A stretch of 64,000 nucleotides of DNA from Lysinibacillus contaminans (GCF_001278945.1 NZ_LGRV01000003.1:1860001-1924000); one strand, 5' to 3'. Shown: positions 47,105 through 56,173, numbered from the stretch's first letter. Program-made: numbers and translations. Notes: a model not told the origin generated them from the sequence alone.

Positions 47105-48466
47105 ATGACAAATTTAACAAGTCAAAATTGGCAAGTTAAAGATGAACAGTATGTATGGCATTCGATGAAGCCGTACAACCCAAATGCAACGATGATTGTC
47201 CAAAAATCAAAAGGTGCCTGGATTACGGACACTGATGGAAAGCGGTACTTAGATGCTATGGCTGGCTTATGGTGTGTCAACGTTGGGTATGGTCGAGAAG
47301 AAATCGCTAAAGTTGCCTACGAGCAATTACTTGAAAATACCTATACCCCACTATCGGTTGGTCACATCCCTGCCATTCAATTGAGTGAAAAAATTAGCGA
47401 GTTATTAGGCGATGATTATGTTGTATTTTTCTCCAATAGTGGTTCAGAGGCGAACGAAGCAGCGTTTAAAATCGTGCGTCAATACCATCAGCAAAAAGGA
47501 CACACGGGCCGTACGAAATTTATCTCTCGTTATCGGGCATACCACGGTAGCACGATGGGTGCATTAGCGGCAACAGGTCAGGCACAGCGGAAATACAAAT
47601 ACGAACCGTTAACACCTGGCTTTATTCATGTCGCGCCACCCGATGCTTACCGTGCAAATGAAGATCATATTACAGACCCATCTGCGTTACTTTCTGTTCA
47701 AGCAATCGATAATGTCATGACGTGGGAATTTTCCGAAACGATTGCCGGCGTAATCCTCGAGCCCATTATTACCGGTGGCGGCGTGATTATGCCACATGAG
47801 GATTATTTACGTGGTGTAAAAGCTGTTTGCGAAAAACATGGTGCCCTTCTCATCGTTGACGAAGTAATTTGTGGATTCGGACGCACAGGCAAAGCATTTG
47901 GCTTTCAAAACTATGGCATTCAGCCGGATATTGTGACAATGGCAAAAGGCTTAACGAGCGCTTATATGCCACTATCAGCAACCGCTGTACGACGTGAAAT
48001 TTATGAGGCATTTGCAGGTAGCGATGAATACGACTTTTTCCGCCATGTGAACACATTCGGCGGTTCTCCAGCCGCTTGTGCTGTTGCCCTCAAAAATATA
48101 GAAATCATGGAAAATGAAAATTTATTTGCACGCTCGGAAGAAATGGGCGCTATCATCTATGCAGAACTACAAGAACGTTTAAAAGATCATCCGAATGTAG
48201 GCAATATCCGTGGAAAAGGCTTACTACTCGGCATTGAACTTGTGAGCGACAAAAATAGTAAAGCACCACTCGACGTAGCTCTTGTCAACAAAGTGATTGG
48301 TTTATGTAAAGAACAAGGCCTCATCATCGGAAAAAATGGCGTAACCGTTGCAGGCTTTAATAATGTATTAACCTTATCACCGCCACTTATTATCTCATTG
48401 GAAGAAAAGGATTTAATTGTAGAAAAATTCACGAACGCTTTAAATGAACTTCTGCAACAGCCATAA
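47105..48466 (+). CDS. Class III aminotransferase, probable beta-alanine:pyruvate aminotransferase
   Basis: A 453-residue PLP enzyme of the omega-amino-acid:pyruvate type. Landmarks: AMAGLWCVNVGYGREEIAKV near residue 55, FFSNSGSEANEAAFKIVRQY near 105, VILEPIITGGGVIMP near 217, LIVDEVICGFGRTG near 250 and the PLP-binding Lys in TMAKGLTSAYMPL near 280. In context it would convert beta-alanine to malonate semialdehyde, the fourth step of reductive pyrimidine breakdown. AAAGGAGTG precedes the ATG. The semialdehyde dehydrogenase follows after 32 bases. Confidence 0.87.
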   Translation: MTNLTSQNWQVKDEQYVWHSMKPYNPNATMIVQKSKGAWITDTDGKRYLDAMAGLWCVNVGYGREEIAKVAYEQLLENTYTPLSVGHIPAIQLSEKISELLGDDYVVFFSNSGSEANEAAFKIVRQYHQQKGHTGRTKFISRYRAYHGSTMGALAATGQAQRKYKYEPLTPGFIHVAPPDAYRANEDHITDPSALLSVQAIDNVMTWEFSETIAGVILEPIITGGGVIMPHEDYLRGVKAVCEKHGALLIVDEVICGFGRTGKAFGFQNYGIQPDIVTMAKGLTSAYMPLSATAVRREIYEAFAGSDEYDFFRHVNTFGGSPAACAVALKNIEIMENENLFARSEEMGAIIYAELQERLKDHPNVGNIRGKGLLLGIELVSDKNSKAPLDVALVNKVIGLCKEQGLIIGKNGVTVAGFNNVLTLSPPLIISLEEKDLIVEKFTNALNELLQQP

Positions 48467-48498
48467 AACTAATGAAAACTAAGGGGGAAATTAATTAA

Positions 48499-50019
48499 AT
48501 GGTAACCAATACAGAAGTAACGGAACTGGGGCATTTCATTAATGGCGAAGTCGTTCCAGGAAAAAGTGGTCAGTTCTCTGAAGTCTTCAACCCAAGTACC
48601 GGTGCAGTCATTGCACGTGTCCCTATTGCCACAAAAGAAGAAGTACAAAATGCAATTGCAACAGCGAAAGCTGCATTTCCAGCATGGCGTGCGCTGTCGG
48701 TTGGTAAACGCACTGAAATTATCATGAAGTTCCGTCAATTGATGACAGAGAATATGGATGAATTAATTGATATGATTTGTACCGAGAGTGGGAAAACAAA
48801 AGAAGATGCCAAGGGGGAGATTATCCGTGGACTAGAGTCTGTTGACTTAGCCATCAATGCCCCTCACCTTTTAAAAGGCGAGTACTCCGTCAATGTCGGT
48901 GGACATATCAATGCTTACTCAACAAAAGCACCACTGGGCGTTGTGGCTGCGATTTCTCCTTTCAATTTCCCTGTGATGGTACCACTAGCTATTACGAGTA
49001 TGGCAGTTGCGGTTGGAAACTCTGTCATTTTAAAGCCGTCTGAGCGTGTGCCTTGCTCCGCTCTATTTTTATCGGAACTTTGGAAAGAAGCTGGTTTACC
49101 TGATGGCGTTTGGACAGTCATCAATGGTGACAAGGATACTGTCAATGAGTTATTAGTAAATCCTACTGTTGAAGCCATTTCGTTTGTTGGTTCAACACCA
49201 GTCGCAGAATACATTTATTCAACAGGTGCAAAACATGGTAAACGCGTCACAGCCTTAGGTGGTGGGAAAAACAATATGGTTGTCATGCCAGATGCTGATT
49301 TAGAACAAGTCGCAAATGCATTTTTAGGTGCTGCTTATGGAGCTGCTTCCCAACGCTGTATGGCTATCTCAACGATCATCCCTGTTGGCGAAGAAACAGC
49401 GAATAACCTTGTAAGAGTACTGGCTGATAAAATCGAAAAATTAAAAGTTGGTCCCTACACAGATTCCGCAGTTGATTTTGGTCCTGTCATTACACAACAA
49501 TCAAAGGACACAATCATTGGTTTTATCGACCGTAGCCTAGAGGAAGGCGCGACATTAGTTTGCGATGGACGTAACCCAGACATCGCGAAAAACTCAAATG
49601 GCTTCTATCTAGGGCCTACACTACTAGACAACGTCAAACCTGGCATGGAAATTTATGAAGAAGAGGTATTTGGACCAGTTCGTAATGTTGTCCGAGTGGA
49701 TACGTTAGAAGAAGCCATTGAACAAATCAATGCACATGAGCTAGGAAATGGTGTCACAATTTTCACTAATAACGGTGCTGCCGCTCGTAAATTCACATCG
49801 GAGATAGAAGTTGGTATGGTCGGTGTAAATGTCCCAATCCCAATCCCTGTCGGCTACCATAACTTTGCCGGCTGGAAACGCTCAAGATTTGGTGAAGGGC
49901 ATATGTTTGGACCTGACCAAGTCCGCTTCTTCACCAAAACCAAAACCATTTCAGAAAAGTGGTTTGAAGAAAATAGTGAATCCGTGTCGACCTTTGCCTT
50001 TCCGAGTAACAACGACTAA
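48499..50019 (+). CDS. mmsA: CoA-acylating methylmalonate/malonate-semialdehyde dehydrogenase
   Basis: A 506-residue aldehyde dehydrogenase of the CoA-acylating MmsA/IolA type. It begins ELGHFINGEVVPGKSGQFSE and includes GVVAAISPFNFPVMVPLA, the cofactor segment SFVGSTPVAEYIY near residue 235, and the catalytic Cys in AASQRCMAIST near residue 287; EKWFEENSE near the end is typical of MmsA. It converts malonate semialdehyde plus CoA to acetyl-CoA and CO2, completing the pathway. AAGGGGGAAA lies upstream. It is cotranscribed with the aminotransferase. Confidence 0.9.
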   Translation: MVTNTEVTELGHFINGEVVPGKSGQFSEVFNPSTGAVIARVPIATKEEVQNAIATAKAAFPAWRALSVGKRTEIIMKFRQLMTENMDELIDMICTESGKTKEDAKGEIIRGLESVDLAINAPHLLKGEYSVNVGGHINAYSTKAPLGVVAAISPFNFPVMVPLAITSMAVAVGNSVILKPSERVPCSALFLSELWKEAGLPDGVWTVINGDKDTVNELLVNPTVEAISFVGSTPVAEYIYSTGAKHGKRVTALGGGKNNMVVMPDADLEQVANAFLGAAYGAASQRCMAISTIIPVGEETANNLVRVLADKIEKLKVGPYTDSAVDFGPVITQQSKDTIIGFIDRSLEEGATLVCDGRNPDIAKNSNGFYLGPTLLDNVKPGMEIYEEEVFGPVRNVVRVDTLEEAIEQINAHELGNGVTIFTNNGAAARKFTSEIEVGMVGVNVPIPIPVGYHNFAGWKRSRFGEGHMFGPDQVRFFTKTKTISEKWFEENSESVSTFAFPSNND

Positions 50020-50118
50020 ACTCTATCTGCCTACAAGAAAAAAAATTTCTACGACTGATATTGTCTACATGCATGATAAACCGTTCCATTAGTTAATTAT
50101 CGTGATTAATAATAGATA

Positions 50119-50145
50119 AAAAAGAAGTGTCGATTAACACTTCTC
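50119..50145 (-). terminator. Small hairpin terminator
   Basis: AGAAGTGT pairs with ACACTTCT across a 6-base loop and is followed by TTTTTTATC on the minus strand. It could end transcripts coming from the TerD side. Confidence 0.5.
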
Positions 50146-50178
50146 AAATGCAACTTCTACCGTAAAAGTGGTTGTTGT

Positions 50179-50295
50179 CTATATTTTGTTTTTCCTACGA
50201 GAACCACTCTTTTGCTTTTGGCGGCGAGGAGTGGTTTTCTTGTGTTCTAAAATGTTCTTTCTAAAGTCATATGCAGCAATCCAAACATACGCCAT
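50179..50295 (-). CDS. Possible 38-residue basic peptide
   Basis: A short frame starting MAYVWIAAYDFRKNILEHKK and ending in an Arg/Lys-rich tail (RRQKQKSGSRRKNKI). The composition looks protein-like, but no clear ribosome binding site is present and I recognise no family. It could be a relic. The rest of the gap 50020-50420 holds only the small hairpin at 50119. Confidence 0.25.
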   Translation of the reverse strand: MAYVWIAAYDFRKNILEHKKTTPRRQKQKSGSRRKNKI

Positions 50296-50420
50296 ATTCT
50301 AATTTATGTGCTGTAATCTATTTTTTACAAGAAATAAACATTTTCCTTTCAATAGATTGCATATGGTTTTATCGACTTTCAATAGTGACACTTTGACTAT
50401 TCTTTATCCATAATCAATTT

Positions 50421-51572
50421 TCACTTAAACTCGATAGGACCTGCATCCATTTTGAAAGTACCATCTTCATAAAGACGAGGAGAGGCTTCCGAATGATTTT
50501 TAGAATATCGCTCTACGTGAGAAACTTGCATCTCTTTGTCATCTGTAAAATTCATTTGCGCAATTGCTACCCAATAAGAATTTTTATTTCGTTCTAGAAG
50601 TGGCGCAACTACAACACTGCCCTTATGATTATCCACGATTGCTTTTGCTTTCATTGAATAAAAGCTCCCAACACCATTTCCAACAGCGCTATAGGCCGCA
50701 AATAATACAAACGCTAGCTCATCCGTTTTATAAATTTCAATGGTTTCTTTTCCGAATTGTTGTGCATCACCATCTAGTTTAATAAAAGGATACTGGTTTG
50801 GAGCTCCCAAATCACGATAGTAGACCTTACCTGTTCTACCATTTTTCATAACATAGAAGCAATAGAGATCGAGGTCTTTATTGGTTTCCCATTCTAATGT
50901 AGCTGTGATCCGTTGGGATTTTTGAATGTTCACTGATTGTTTTTTCTTTAATTCTATTTTCCCTAAATTGACTGCTTCTATTGGCTTGGATTTTGGCTTT
51001 TCCTCCATAATCGTCGCTGCAACTGTCGGCTCATCATCAACAACCACTCCAAACGATCCACATAATGCCTCAAGCCCACCAAAATAGCCTGCTCCGATTG
51101 AATTGAATTTCCATTGACCTGCATGGCGATATAATTCACCTACTACAATCGCTGTCTCATTCGAGAATGTATTTGGCACTTTAAATTGAAGTATTTCTGA
51201 CCCTGTTTGAGGATCGGACATCTTTAAATAAATCGAAGAGGCTTGTTTAAATGATTGGTTTGCTGTGAAAATTGTTAATGAAAATACAATTTTTTGGATG
51301 TCTGTCGGGATTTCACTCCATTCGATTTGAAATTGTTGATGCTTATTTCCACTAGCATTTTTCTTTACAGAACCACATTCTGAGGAAGGTTGTCCATAAA
51401 AAATAAAGTCCGCATCGCTTCTAACCTTTCCATTCTCAGCTAGTAAAAACACAGATGCATCCAGCTCAATTTTCTCATCTACCTGCCAACCTAGTTCTAC
51501 ATTTAATTTAACAAGATTTAAGTTCGTTTTTGTAACATCTACTTTTTGTCCTTTTACCAACGTTAGTGCCAT
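50421..51572 (-). CDS. TerD-TerA-type fusion protein (tellurium/stress response family)
   Basis: A 383-residue cytoplasmic protein. Residues 1-185 form a TerD domain (MALTLVKGQKVDVTKTNLNL, KVRSDADFIFYGQP, ETAIVVGELYRHAGQWKFNS, GLEALCGSFGV). Residues 205-383 resemble the C-terminal part of TerA (ITATLEWETNKDLDLYCFYV, YRDLGAPNQYPFIKLDGD). TerD domains bind calcium and belong to stress and tellurite-response operons. No terC, terB or other ter gene is nearby, so this is a stand-alone member. The second of two adjacent ATG codons gives the family-typical start. Confidence 0.82.
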   Translation of the reverse strand: MALTLVKGQKVDVTKTNLNLVKLNVELGWQVDEKIELDASVFLLAENGKVRSDADFIFYGQPSSECGSVKKNASGNKHQQFQIEWSEIPTDIQKIVFSLTIFTANQSFKQASSIYLKMSDPQTGSEILQFKVPNTFSNETAIVVGELYRHAGQWKFNSIGAGYFGGLEALCGSFGVVVDDEPTVAATIMEEKPKSKPIEAVNLGKIELKKKQSVNIQKSQRITATLEWETNKDLDLYCFYVMKNGRTGKVYYRDLGAPNQYPFIKLDGDAQQFGKETIEIYKTDELAFVLFAAYSAVGNGVGSFYSMKAKAIVDNHKGSVVVAPLLERNKNSYWVAIAQMNFTDDKEMQVSHVERYSKNHSEASPRLYEDGTFKMDAGPIEFK

Positions 51573-51714
51573 CATTACAACCTACTTTCTTTATCAAATG
51601 GGATTTTTGTAGCATCTAATTATTCGGTACAGTCCTAAGATCAACTTCCAATCTTAGTCCCTATATCAATTATACCAAAAACTGGGTGCTCGTAACTTTA
51701 TCTCTATCAAATTA

Positions 51715-51761
51715 GAAAAGGAGAAGAAGACTCATCTTTAGACGAATCTTCTTCTCCTCAA
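51715..51761 (-). terminator. Terminator of the OFA transporter gene
   Basis: AGGAGAAGAAGA pairs perfectly with TCTTCTTCTCCT, with an inner GTCTAAAGATGAG loop, followed by TTTTCTAATT on the minus strand. Confidence 0.8.
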
Positions 51762-51792
51762 ACAGGGCAATGTATGTGCTTTTCAGTCACCC

Positions 51793-53064
51793 TTAATTAG
51801 TTACGAGCTTCTCGCCTCGTGATTGCGGTTTGTCATTTTCTAAATGCACTTTTTCTGGTTTCACAACCCACATACTAATAACTGTTGCGACTACATATAG
51901 CCCTAAAATGACATACAGTACCGCGTCATATGATCCAGTCTGCTTTAAAATAAATGCACTTAGCTGATTGCCTGTTAGACCTGCAAAAGCCCATGCTGAT
52001 AACGCTAAACCATGCACTGTGCTAATGCTATGGATGCCAAATCGATCTACTAATAACGGTGGTAAGTTGGAGAATCCACCGCCGTAACCTGCGTTAATAA
52101 CACAGAGTAAAGCGATAATTAGTAGCGCCATTGAATTATTAACCCCATCAAACACAATCGTCATCCCTATTAACGCAATAGCTGAGACGAAAATGATTTT
52201 ATAAATTGTATTTCGGTCATTCAATCGATCTGCCCATGCTGCGAAGAATAAACGGCCACCTGCATTAAAAACTGCCGTTAACGAACTCACCAAACCGACT
52301 GCACCAAAACCAATGAAATAGAGAATCCCTTTTTCTTGTGAAATAAGTGCCAAGCCACATGTAATATTAATATAGAACATGAGCCAAATACCGATGAATG
52401 TTTTATTTTTTAAAACCGCCATGTAATTAAAACTTTCTGTATGTACACTTTCCTCAACCCAGCCCGCTGGTTTTTTAATAAGCCAATGCCCAATCAGCAT
52501 CATCACTAAATAAACAGCTGCTAAAATATAAAACATTTTATAAATATTTGTTGGATCTACTAATGTGCCATCTGCATTTGTAGCACCTAGAAGCATTTCA
52601 ATAACAGGGCTCGCAATTACTTTCGCAAGACCAAAACCTGCTACGGCAAGACCTGTCGCTAATCCCTTTTGTTTGTAGAACCAAAGCATTAATGTTTTTA
52701 CTGGTGTTAAGTAACCAATACCTAGCCCGATCCCCATAATCACACCATAACAAATATAGATGCCAATCAGTGATTTTTGATAAATAAAGAACCCTGTCCC
52801 AAGCATTCCCGCTACAAAAAATATAGCGGAAATCAGCGAAGACTTATGCACGTCTTTTTCTACAAACTTCCCACCAAACGCAGCAGACATACCAAGTACA
52901 AAAATGGCAATACTAAACGCCCATTCCACTTCCCCGATCGGCTTCCCAATATAATTCGCTATATCGGCTTTGAACAATGACCAACAATATACCGTACCAA
53001 TACTACAATGAATTAACAATGCTGGTAACACTGCACGCATCCATTTATTCTCTAATTTCTCCAT
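51793..53064 (-). CDS. OFA family MFS transporter (oxalate/formate antiporter-like)
   Basis: A 423-residue, 12-helix MFS protein of the OFA group. The N terminus reads ALLIHCSIGTVYCWSLFKAD, and GLGIGYLTPVKTLMLWFYKQ then KGLATGLAVAGFGLAKVIAS are typical of helices 4-5. It ends in a short charged tail (HLENDKPQSRGEKLVTN). Members exchange oxalate/formate or carry other monocarboxylates; the substrate here is unknown. The ATG has only a weak Shine-Dalgarno site (AAGG) upstream. It is monocistronic with its own terminator. Confidence 0.87.
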   Translation of the reverse strand: MEKLENKWMRAVLPALLIHCSIGTVYCWSLFKADIANYIGKPIGEVEWAFSIAIFVLGMSAAFGGKFVEKDVHKSSLISAIFFVAGMLGTGFFIYQKSLIGIYICYGVIMGIGLGIGYLTPVKTLMLWFYKQKGLATGLAVAGFGLAKVIASPVIEMLLGATNADGTLVDPTNIYKMFYILAAVYLVMMLIGHWLIKKPAGWVEESVHTESFNYMAVLKNKTFIGIWLMFYINITCGLALISQEKGILYFIGFGAVGLVSSLTAVFNAGGRLFFAAWADRLNDRNTIYKIIFVSAIALIGMTIVFDGVNNSMALLIIALLCVINAGYGGGFSNLPPLLVDRFGIHSISTVHGLALSAWAFAGLTGNQLSAFILKQTGSYDAVLYVILGLYVVATVISMWVVKPEKVHLENDKPQSRGEKLVTN

Positions 53065-53341
53065 TAAATTATACCTTCAATCCAAGTAACAACAAAAATC
53101 ATTTCCGTACATTATTTCGTTTTACGAATTTAATCGTACGTTTTTACACCGTAAAAAGGTGATACTCAATAATAAATTTCAAGTCACTTAAGTTTTTTAC
53201 TGTATTTTTGTAAATAAATACAATAAACCAATTATATACTACGAAGGTAAATCGAAGACATCTTAAAACTACATGTTTTCCTTCTACTTAGTACAGAATT
53301 TGATTCATTTTGAAGTTTTCAAGATTTATTGTGGTTTATAA

Positions 53342-53485
53342 ATGATGGTGATTAGACAAATTGAGATCGCAAATAATTCAAAAGTAAGACAACCAAATAA
53401 GTATTCGATGTGGTTTTTTTACTTGCTGATGATATACTTCTCCATGACTAGTCTAAGTGCGTTTCATTTAGATATTAAGAGGTGA
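53342..53485 (+). CDS. Possible 47-residue membrane peptide upstream of ybgA
   Basis: A short frame beginning MMVIRQIEIANNSKVRQPNK with one hydrophobic helix (MWFFYLLMIYFSM). Its stop codon overlaps the ribosome binding site of the next gene, a coupling-like arrangement. The start lacks a convincing ribosome binding site and I recognise no family. Nothing else is recognisable in 53065-53489. Confidence 0.25.
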   Translation: MMVIRQIEIANNSKVRQPNKYSMWFFYLLMIYFSMTSLSAFHLDIKR

Positions 53486-53489
53486 TTGT

Positions 53490-53843
53490 ATGAAACGTCA
53501 ACTTACAGAAAAATTGTGGCGTGAAGAAAAATACCGTGTCATGTTCCATAGCCAAAAGCATTATGACCAAATACGAAAGGCAATGCGTGACCAGTTCCCT
53601 CATGAACAAATTGAACAATTAATCAATGATGCACTACATCAAACGCCAACCAAAAGCAGCATGCGTAATGCCTGCCAGCATATGTGGGGATATTTCCGTA
53701 AAGTAGCCACACCCGAAGAAAAGCAAAAATACGAACAACTGCTCAACACTTGCGATGTACCAACACTCCTTTGCTTTTTACAGCAATTAGCCAATCATTA
53801 TAGCGTTACTTATTTACGAGAAAGTACTATTTTGCAGCCTTGA
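53490..53843 (+). CDS. YbgA family protein (DUF1722)
   Basis: A 117-residue protein that fits the DUF1722/YbgA family: LWREEKYRVMFHSQKHYDQI near the start, then HMWGYFRKVATPEEKQKYEQ and LANHYSVTYLREST near the end. In many bacteria this domain is fused to or beside DUF523 or photolyase genes; its function is unknown. Here it stands alone. AAGAGGTGATTGT precedes the ATG. Confidence 0.8.
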   Translation: MKRQLTEKLWREEKYRVMFHSQKHYDQIRKAMRDQFPHEQIEQLINDALHQTPTKSSMRNACQHMWGYFRKVATPEEKQKYEQLLNTCDVPTLLCFLQQLANHYSVTYLRESTILQP

Positions 53844-53913
53844 GTCTGCGACGAGGATCCATCTCGCTTATAATAAAAGGAGAAATCTTTCCATTCAATC
53901 AAGGAGAACAAAC

Positions 53914-54240
53914 ATGAACAAAAATAAAGACAACACAGAAGTCATCTTCCTTTCTGACCCATCTGAACGCTTAATGCACCCATTTACTAATAAACAAATC
54001 GTCTTTACAGGAGCTCTTTCTACTATGACACGTTCAGAAGCTGCGAAAAAAGTGCGCGCTTATGGAGGGATTATGCAAGGGGCTGTTACAAAGGAGACCG
54101 ATTTCTTAATTCTTGGGGAGAAACGTCGTGGGATAAGTACTAAGCAGATGAAAGCTGAGCAATTGATCAGTCATGGATTTAACATTCAAATAGTTCCTGA
54201 GGATGATTTTATGTGGCTCATTTCTATCTCAAAAGTATAG
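53914..54240 (+). CDS. BRCT domain protein
   Basis: A 108-residue protein consisting mainly of one BRCT domain: KQIVFTGALSTMTRSEAAKK near residue 28, then GGIMQGAVTKETDFLILGEK and the closing FNIQIVPEDDFMWLI. This is the arrangement found at the end of NAD-dependent DNA ligases and in small stand-alone proteins. It probably binds DNA ends or phosphopeptides. CAAGGAGAAC precedes the ATG. Confidence 0.82.
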   Translation: MNKNKDNTEVIFLSDPSERLMHPFTNKQIVFTGALSTMTRSEAAKKVRAYGGIMQGAVTKETDFLILGEKRRGISTKQMKAEQLISHGFNIQIVPEDDFMWLISISKV

Positions 54241-54386
54241 CCGCCATCATCTTTTAAAGAGGGGGCTGACGGGGTTGTCCTAAAAGAAAAATAGTATACT
54301 ATTTTTTGATAAACAGGAAAAAAAGGATACACAGAAAACCCTAATAATCCCCAATCAAAATAACATTTTATCTTTTCCATTACCAT

Positions 54387-54572
54387 TCAAATATAAGACT
54401 TACCCCCTGCTTCAATAAGCTCTGATAGTTTTTTCATAAACTGTATCTTACGCTGGATTTTGGTCACTTCTCTTACTTTGATGTAGGGTGACCAGCTTTT
54501 ATGTTGAAATACGAGGCAAAAGACAAGTTGAAACAAATAGCTTCTTGAAAAGCCAAAGCCCTTTGTAATTCC
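54387..54572 (-). pseudogene. Relic of an IS4-type transposase
   Basis: The minus strand reads GITKGFGFSRSYLFQLVFCL then VFQHKSWSPYI before drifting into IQRKIQFMKKLSELIEAGGK and a stop. The first part matches the N-terminal region of IS4-family DDE transposases (the YLFQLVFxLVFQHKSW text). No start, no catalytic DDE core and no clear inverted ends remain. Nothing else in 54241-54797 is a gene. Confidence 0.5.
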
Positions 54573-54632
54573 TGTGTTTCATAAAAGTTTATTAATTTCT
54601 AATACACGAAAGGTTCTGTTCTATCATAATTG

Positions 54633-54700
54633 AAGCACCCCTTCTACTTGTTAGTGTTTTCTAGAAAATCACACTAAACCAGAAAATGAGGTGCTTTTTG
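54633..54700. terminator. Nested hairpin, possibly an element end or terminator
   Basis: AAGCACC pairs with GGTGCTT around an inner stem TAGTGT-TTTCTAGAAA-ACACTA, followed on the plus strand by TTTTTG. It may be a terminator or an end of the decayed element next to it. Confidence 0.45.
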
Positions 54701-54797
54701 TATACCTAAAAATAATGTCAAGGAACATAAATCCATTACAGTTCAACTTACATCCAACTGTTTCGGGCTGGTTTATCTAGCTGACAAGTTTTAATAT

Positions 54798-55943
54798 TTA
54801 ATTATAGAGAATTGTTCCTGAATAAATTGCATTAGTTCTTACCCCTGGTTTTATTTCTCCATTAATAGAATAAATAGTTTTATCCATTAGAACTAAGCCT
54901 TCACCACAAGGTGCATCAAATGGAATCTTTCCTACAGATCTCCAAGTATCCTTTTTTGCATTGTATATTAAAATATCTTTATTCCAGTTAAATTCAACAG
55001 GGTCCGTATTAAAGTATTTAGTTCTAAAAGCTAATAACCCTTCCCCTTGTAATGAGCCTAAATTTTTTACTGCATGATCATATATTTCTTTATTAAATCC
55101 ACCTATTACCATCATTTCATCTTTATTTAATTTGACTGAGTTTGCTCCCAATAAAGATATTTCTTTCTTACCTACTTTTACTGAGGAAACTTTTGACCAT
55201 TTATTTTTTTCGATATTATATTTATAGCCATCCGTATAAGCAACAGATCCTCCACCACTAAATACATAAAGATTTCCATCTAATATTTGAGCTACACTTT
55301 GATTTCGAACAGTTTCTCCTGGTATTGGTGCTAATTCACGAGTTTTTGAAGTTTTTAAATCATATTCATATAATTTATTGCTCTCTTTTCCATTTTGCTT
55401 TCCAAGTCCAATATACAATTTCCCATCGCTCTCAGCTGCTACTCCATCACTGATAGTAAATGGTAAATCTCCTATTTTACTTACTTTCAATTTTTTATTT
55501 TGGCCAACAGTTAGTAAAGTAATATCGTCTGCATATTCTTTTTCAGGGCTACCACCAATATAATAAACCCCTTCTTCTGTCGTTACGGAAGATCCATAGC
55601 CTATTTCATGATTAAGATTAGTATGTTCTACCATCGTTAATTTATTTTTATCCTTTTTTAATACATATATATCGGAGTAATGTTTCTTTGCCCCTCCATT
55701 TAAAACTGTTTCATATGGGAAGTTTGCCCCTCCCCCTACGATTACATAATCTTTATAAGATCCTGATAACACTCCTGCAGTCCCAATATTCTTGTCAAAT
55801 CCTTTTTGCGCCTCTAACTCTCCTGCGTGTTCCCATACTATTTTTTCTATCGATTTCTCTACCTCAGAAGCGTTTGCTTTAATCATAGTACCCCCACTTA
55901 AAACGAATATTGATGTAATGGCTGCTATCCAAAATTTTTTCAA
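54798..55943 (-). CDS. nanM: Secreted NanM-like sialic acid mutarotase (cyclically permuted kelch propeller)
   Basis: A 381-residue exported six-bladed propeller. The signal peptide (MKKFWIAAITSIFVLSGGTM, cut near ANA-SE) is followed by the blades: VIVGGGANFPYETVLNGGAK near residue 65, GVYYIGGSPEKEYADDIT near 125, LYVFSGGGSVAYTDGYKY near 225 and EMMVIGGFNKEIYDHA near 275. NanM-type enzymes speed the alpha/beta interconversion of Neu5Ac. Secretion from a Gram-positive places it outside the membrane. It has a TTG start with GAGGAGGAG upstream. It lies about 1 kb downstream of nagA on the same strand, and is probably transcribed separately. Confidence 0.83.
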   Translation of the reverse strand: MKKFWIAAITSIFVLSGGTMIKANASEVEKSIEKIVWEHAGELEAQKGFDKNIGTAGVLSGSYKDYVIVGGGANFPYETVLNGGAKKHYSDIYVLKKDKNKLTMVEHTNLNHEIGYGSSVTTEEGVYYIGGSPEKEYADDITLLTVGQNKKLKVSKIGDLPFTISDGVAAESDGKLYIGLGKQNGKESNKLYEYDLKTSKTRELAPIPGETVRNQSVAQILDGNLYVFSGGGSVAYTDGYKYNIEKNKWSKVSSVKVGKKEISLLGANSVKLNKDEMMVIGGFNKEIYDHAVKNLGSLQGEGLLAFRTKYFNTDPVEFNWNKDILIYNAKKDTWRSVGKIPFDAPCGEGLVLMDKTIYSINGEIKPGVRTNAIYSGTILYN

Positions 55944-56173
55944 AATCTCTCCTCCTCTTATTATGGAAATTTGAACAAATTTCTTATTATAGATAACTAT
56001 AAAATCTCTACCATCACCTCCTTTAGGCGCTTGCTTTTATTACGAAAAAATATCTTAATTCAAAATATTCAGAAAAATAAACCTATTATTTATTATTGAA
56101 GGTTATTAACATGATTATTTGGCTCTTCACCAAAATCTGTTCTTGAAAGCATATTCCGTCACATCAACGTGAG

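Noticed and set aside
50421-51572. Tellurite resistance cluster
   Set aside because: Only one TerD/TerA protein is present; no terB, terC, terE or terZ lies nearby, so resistance is not claimed.
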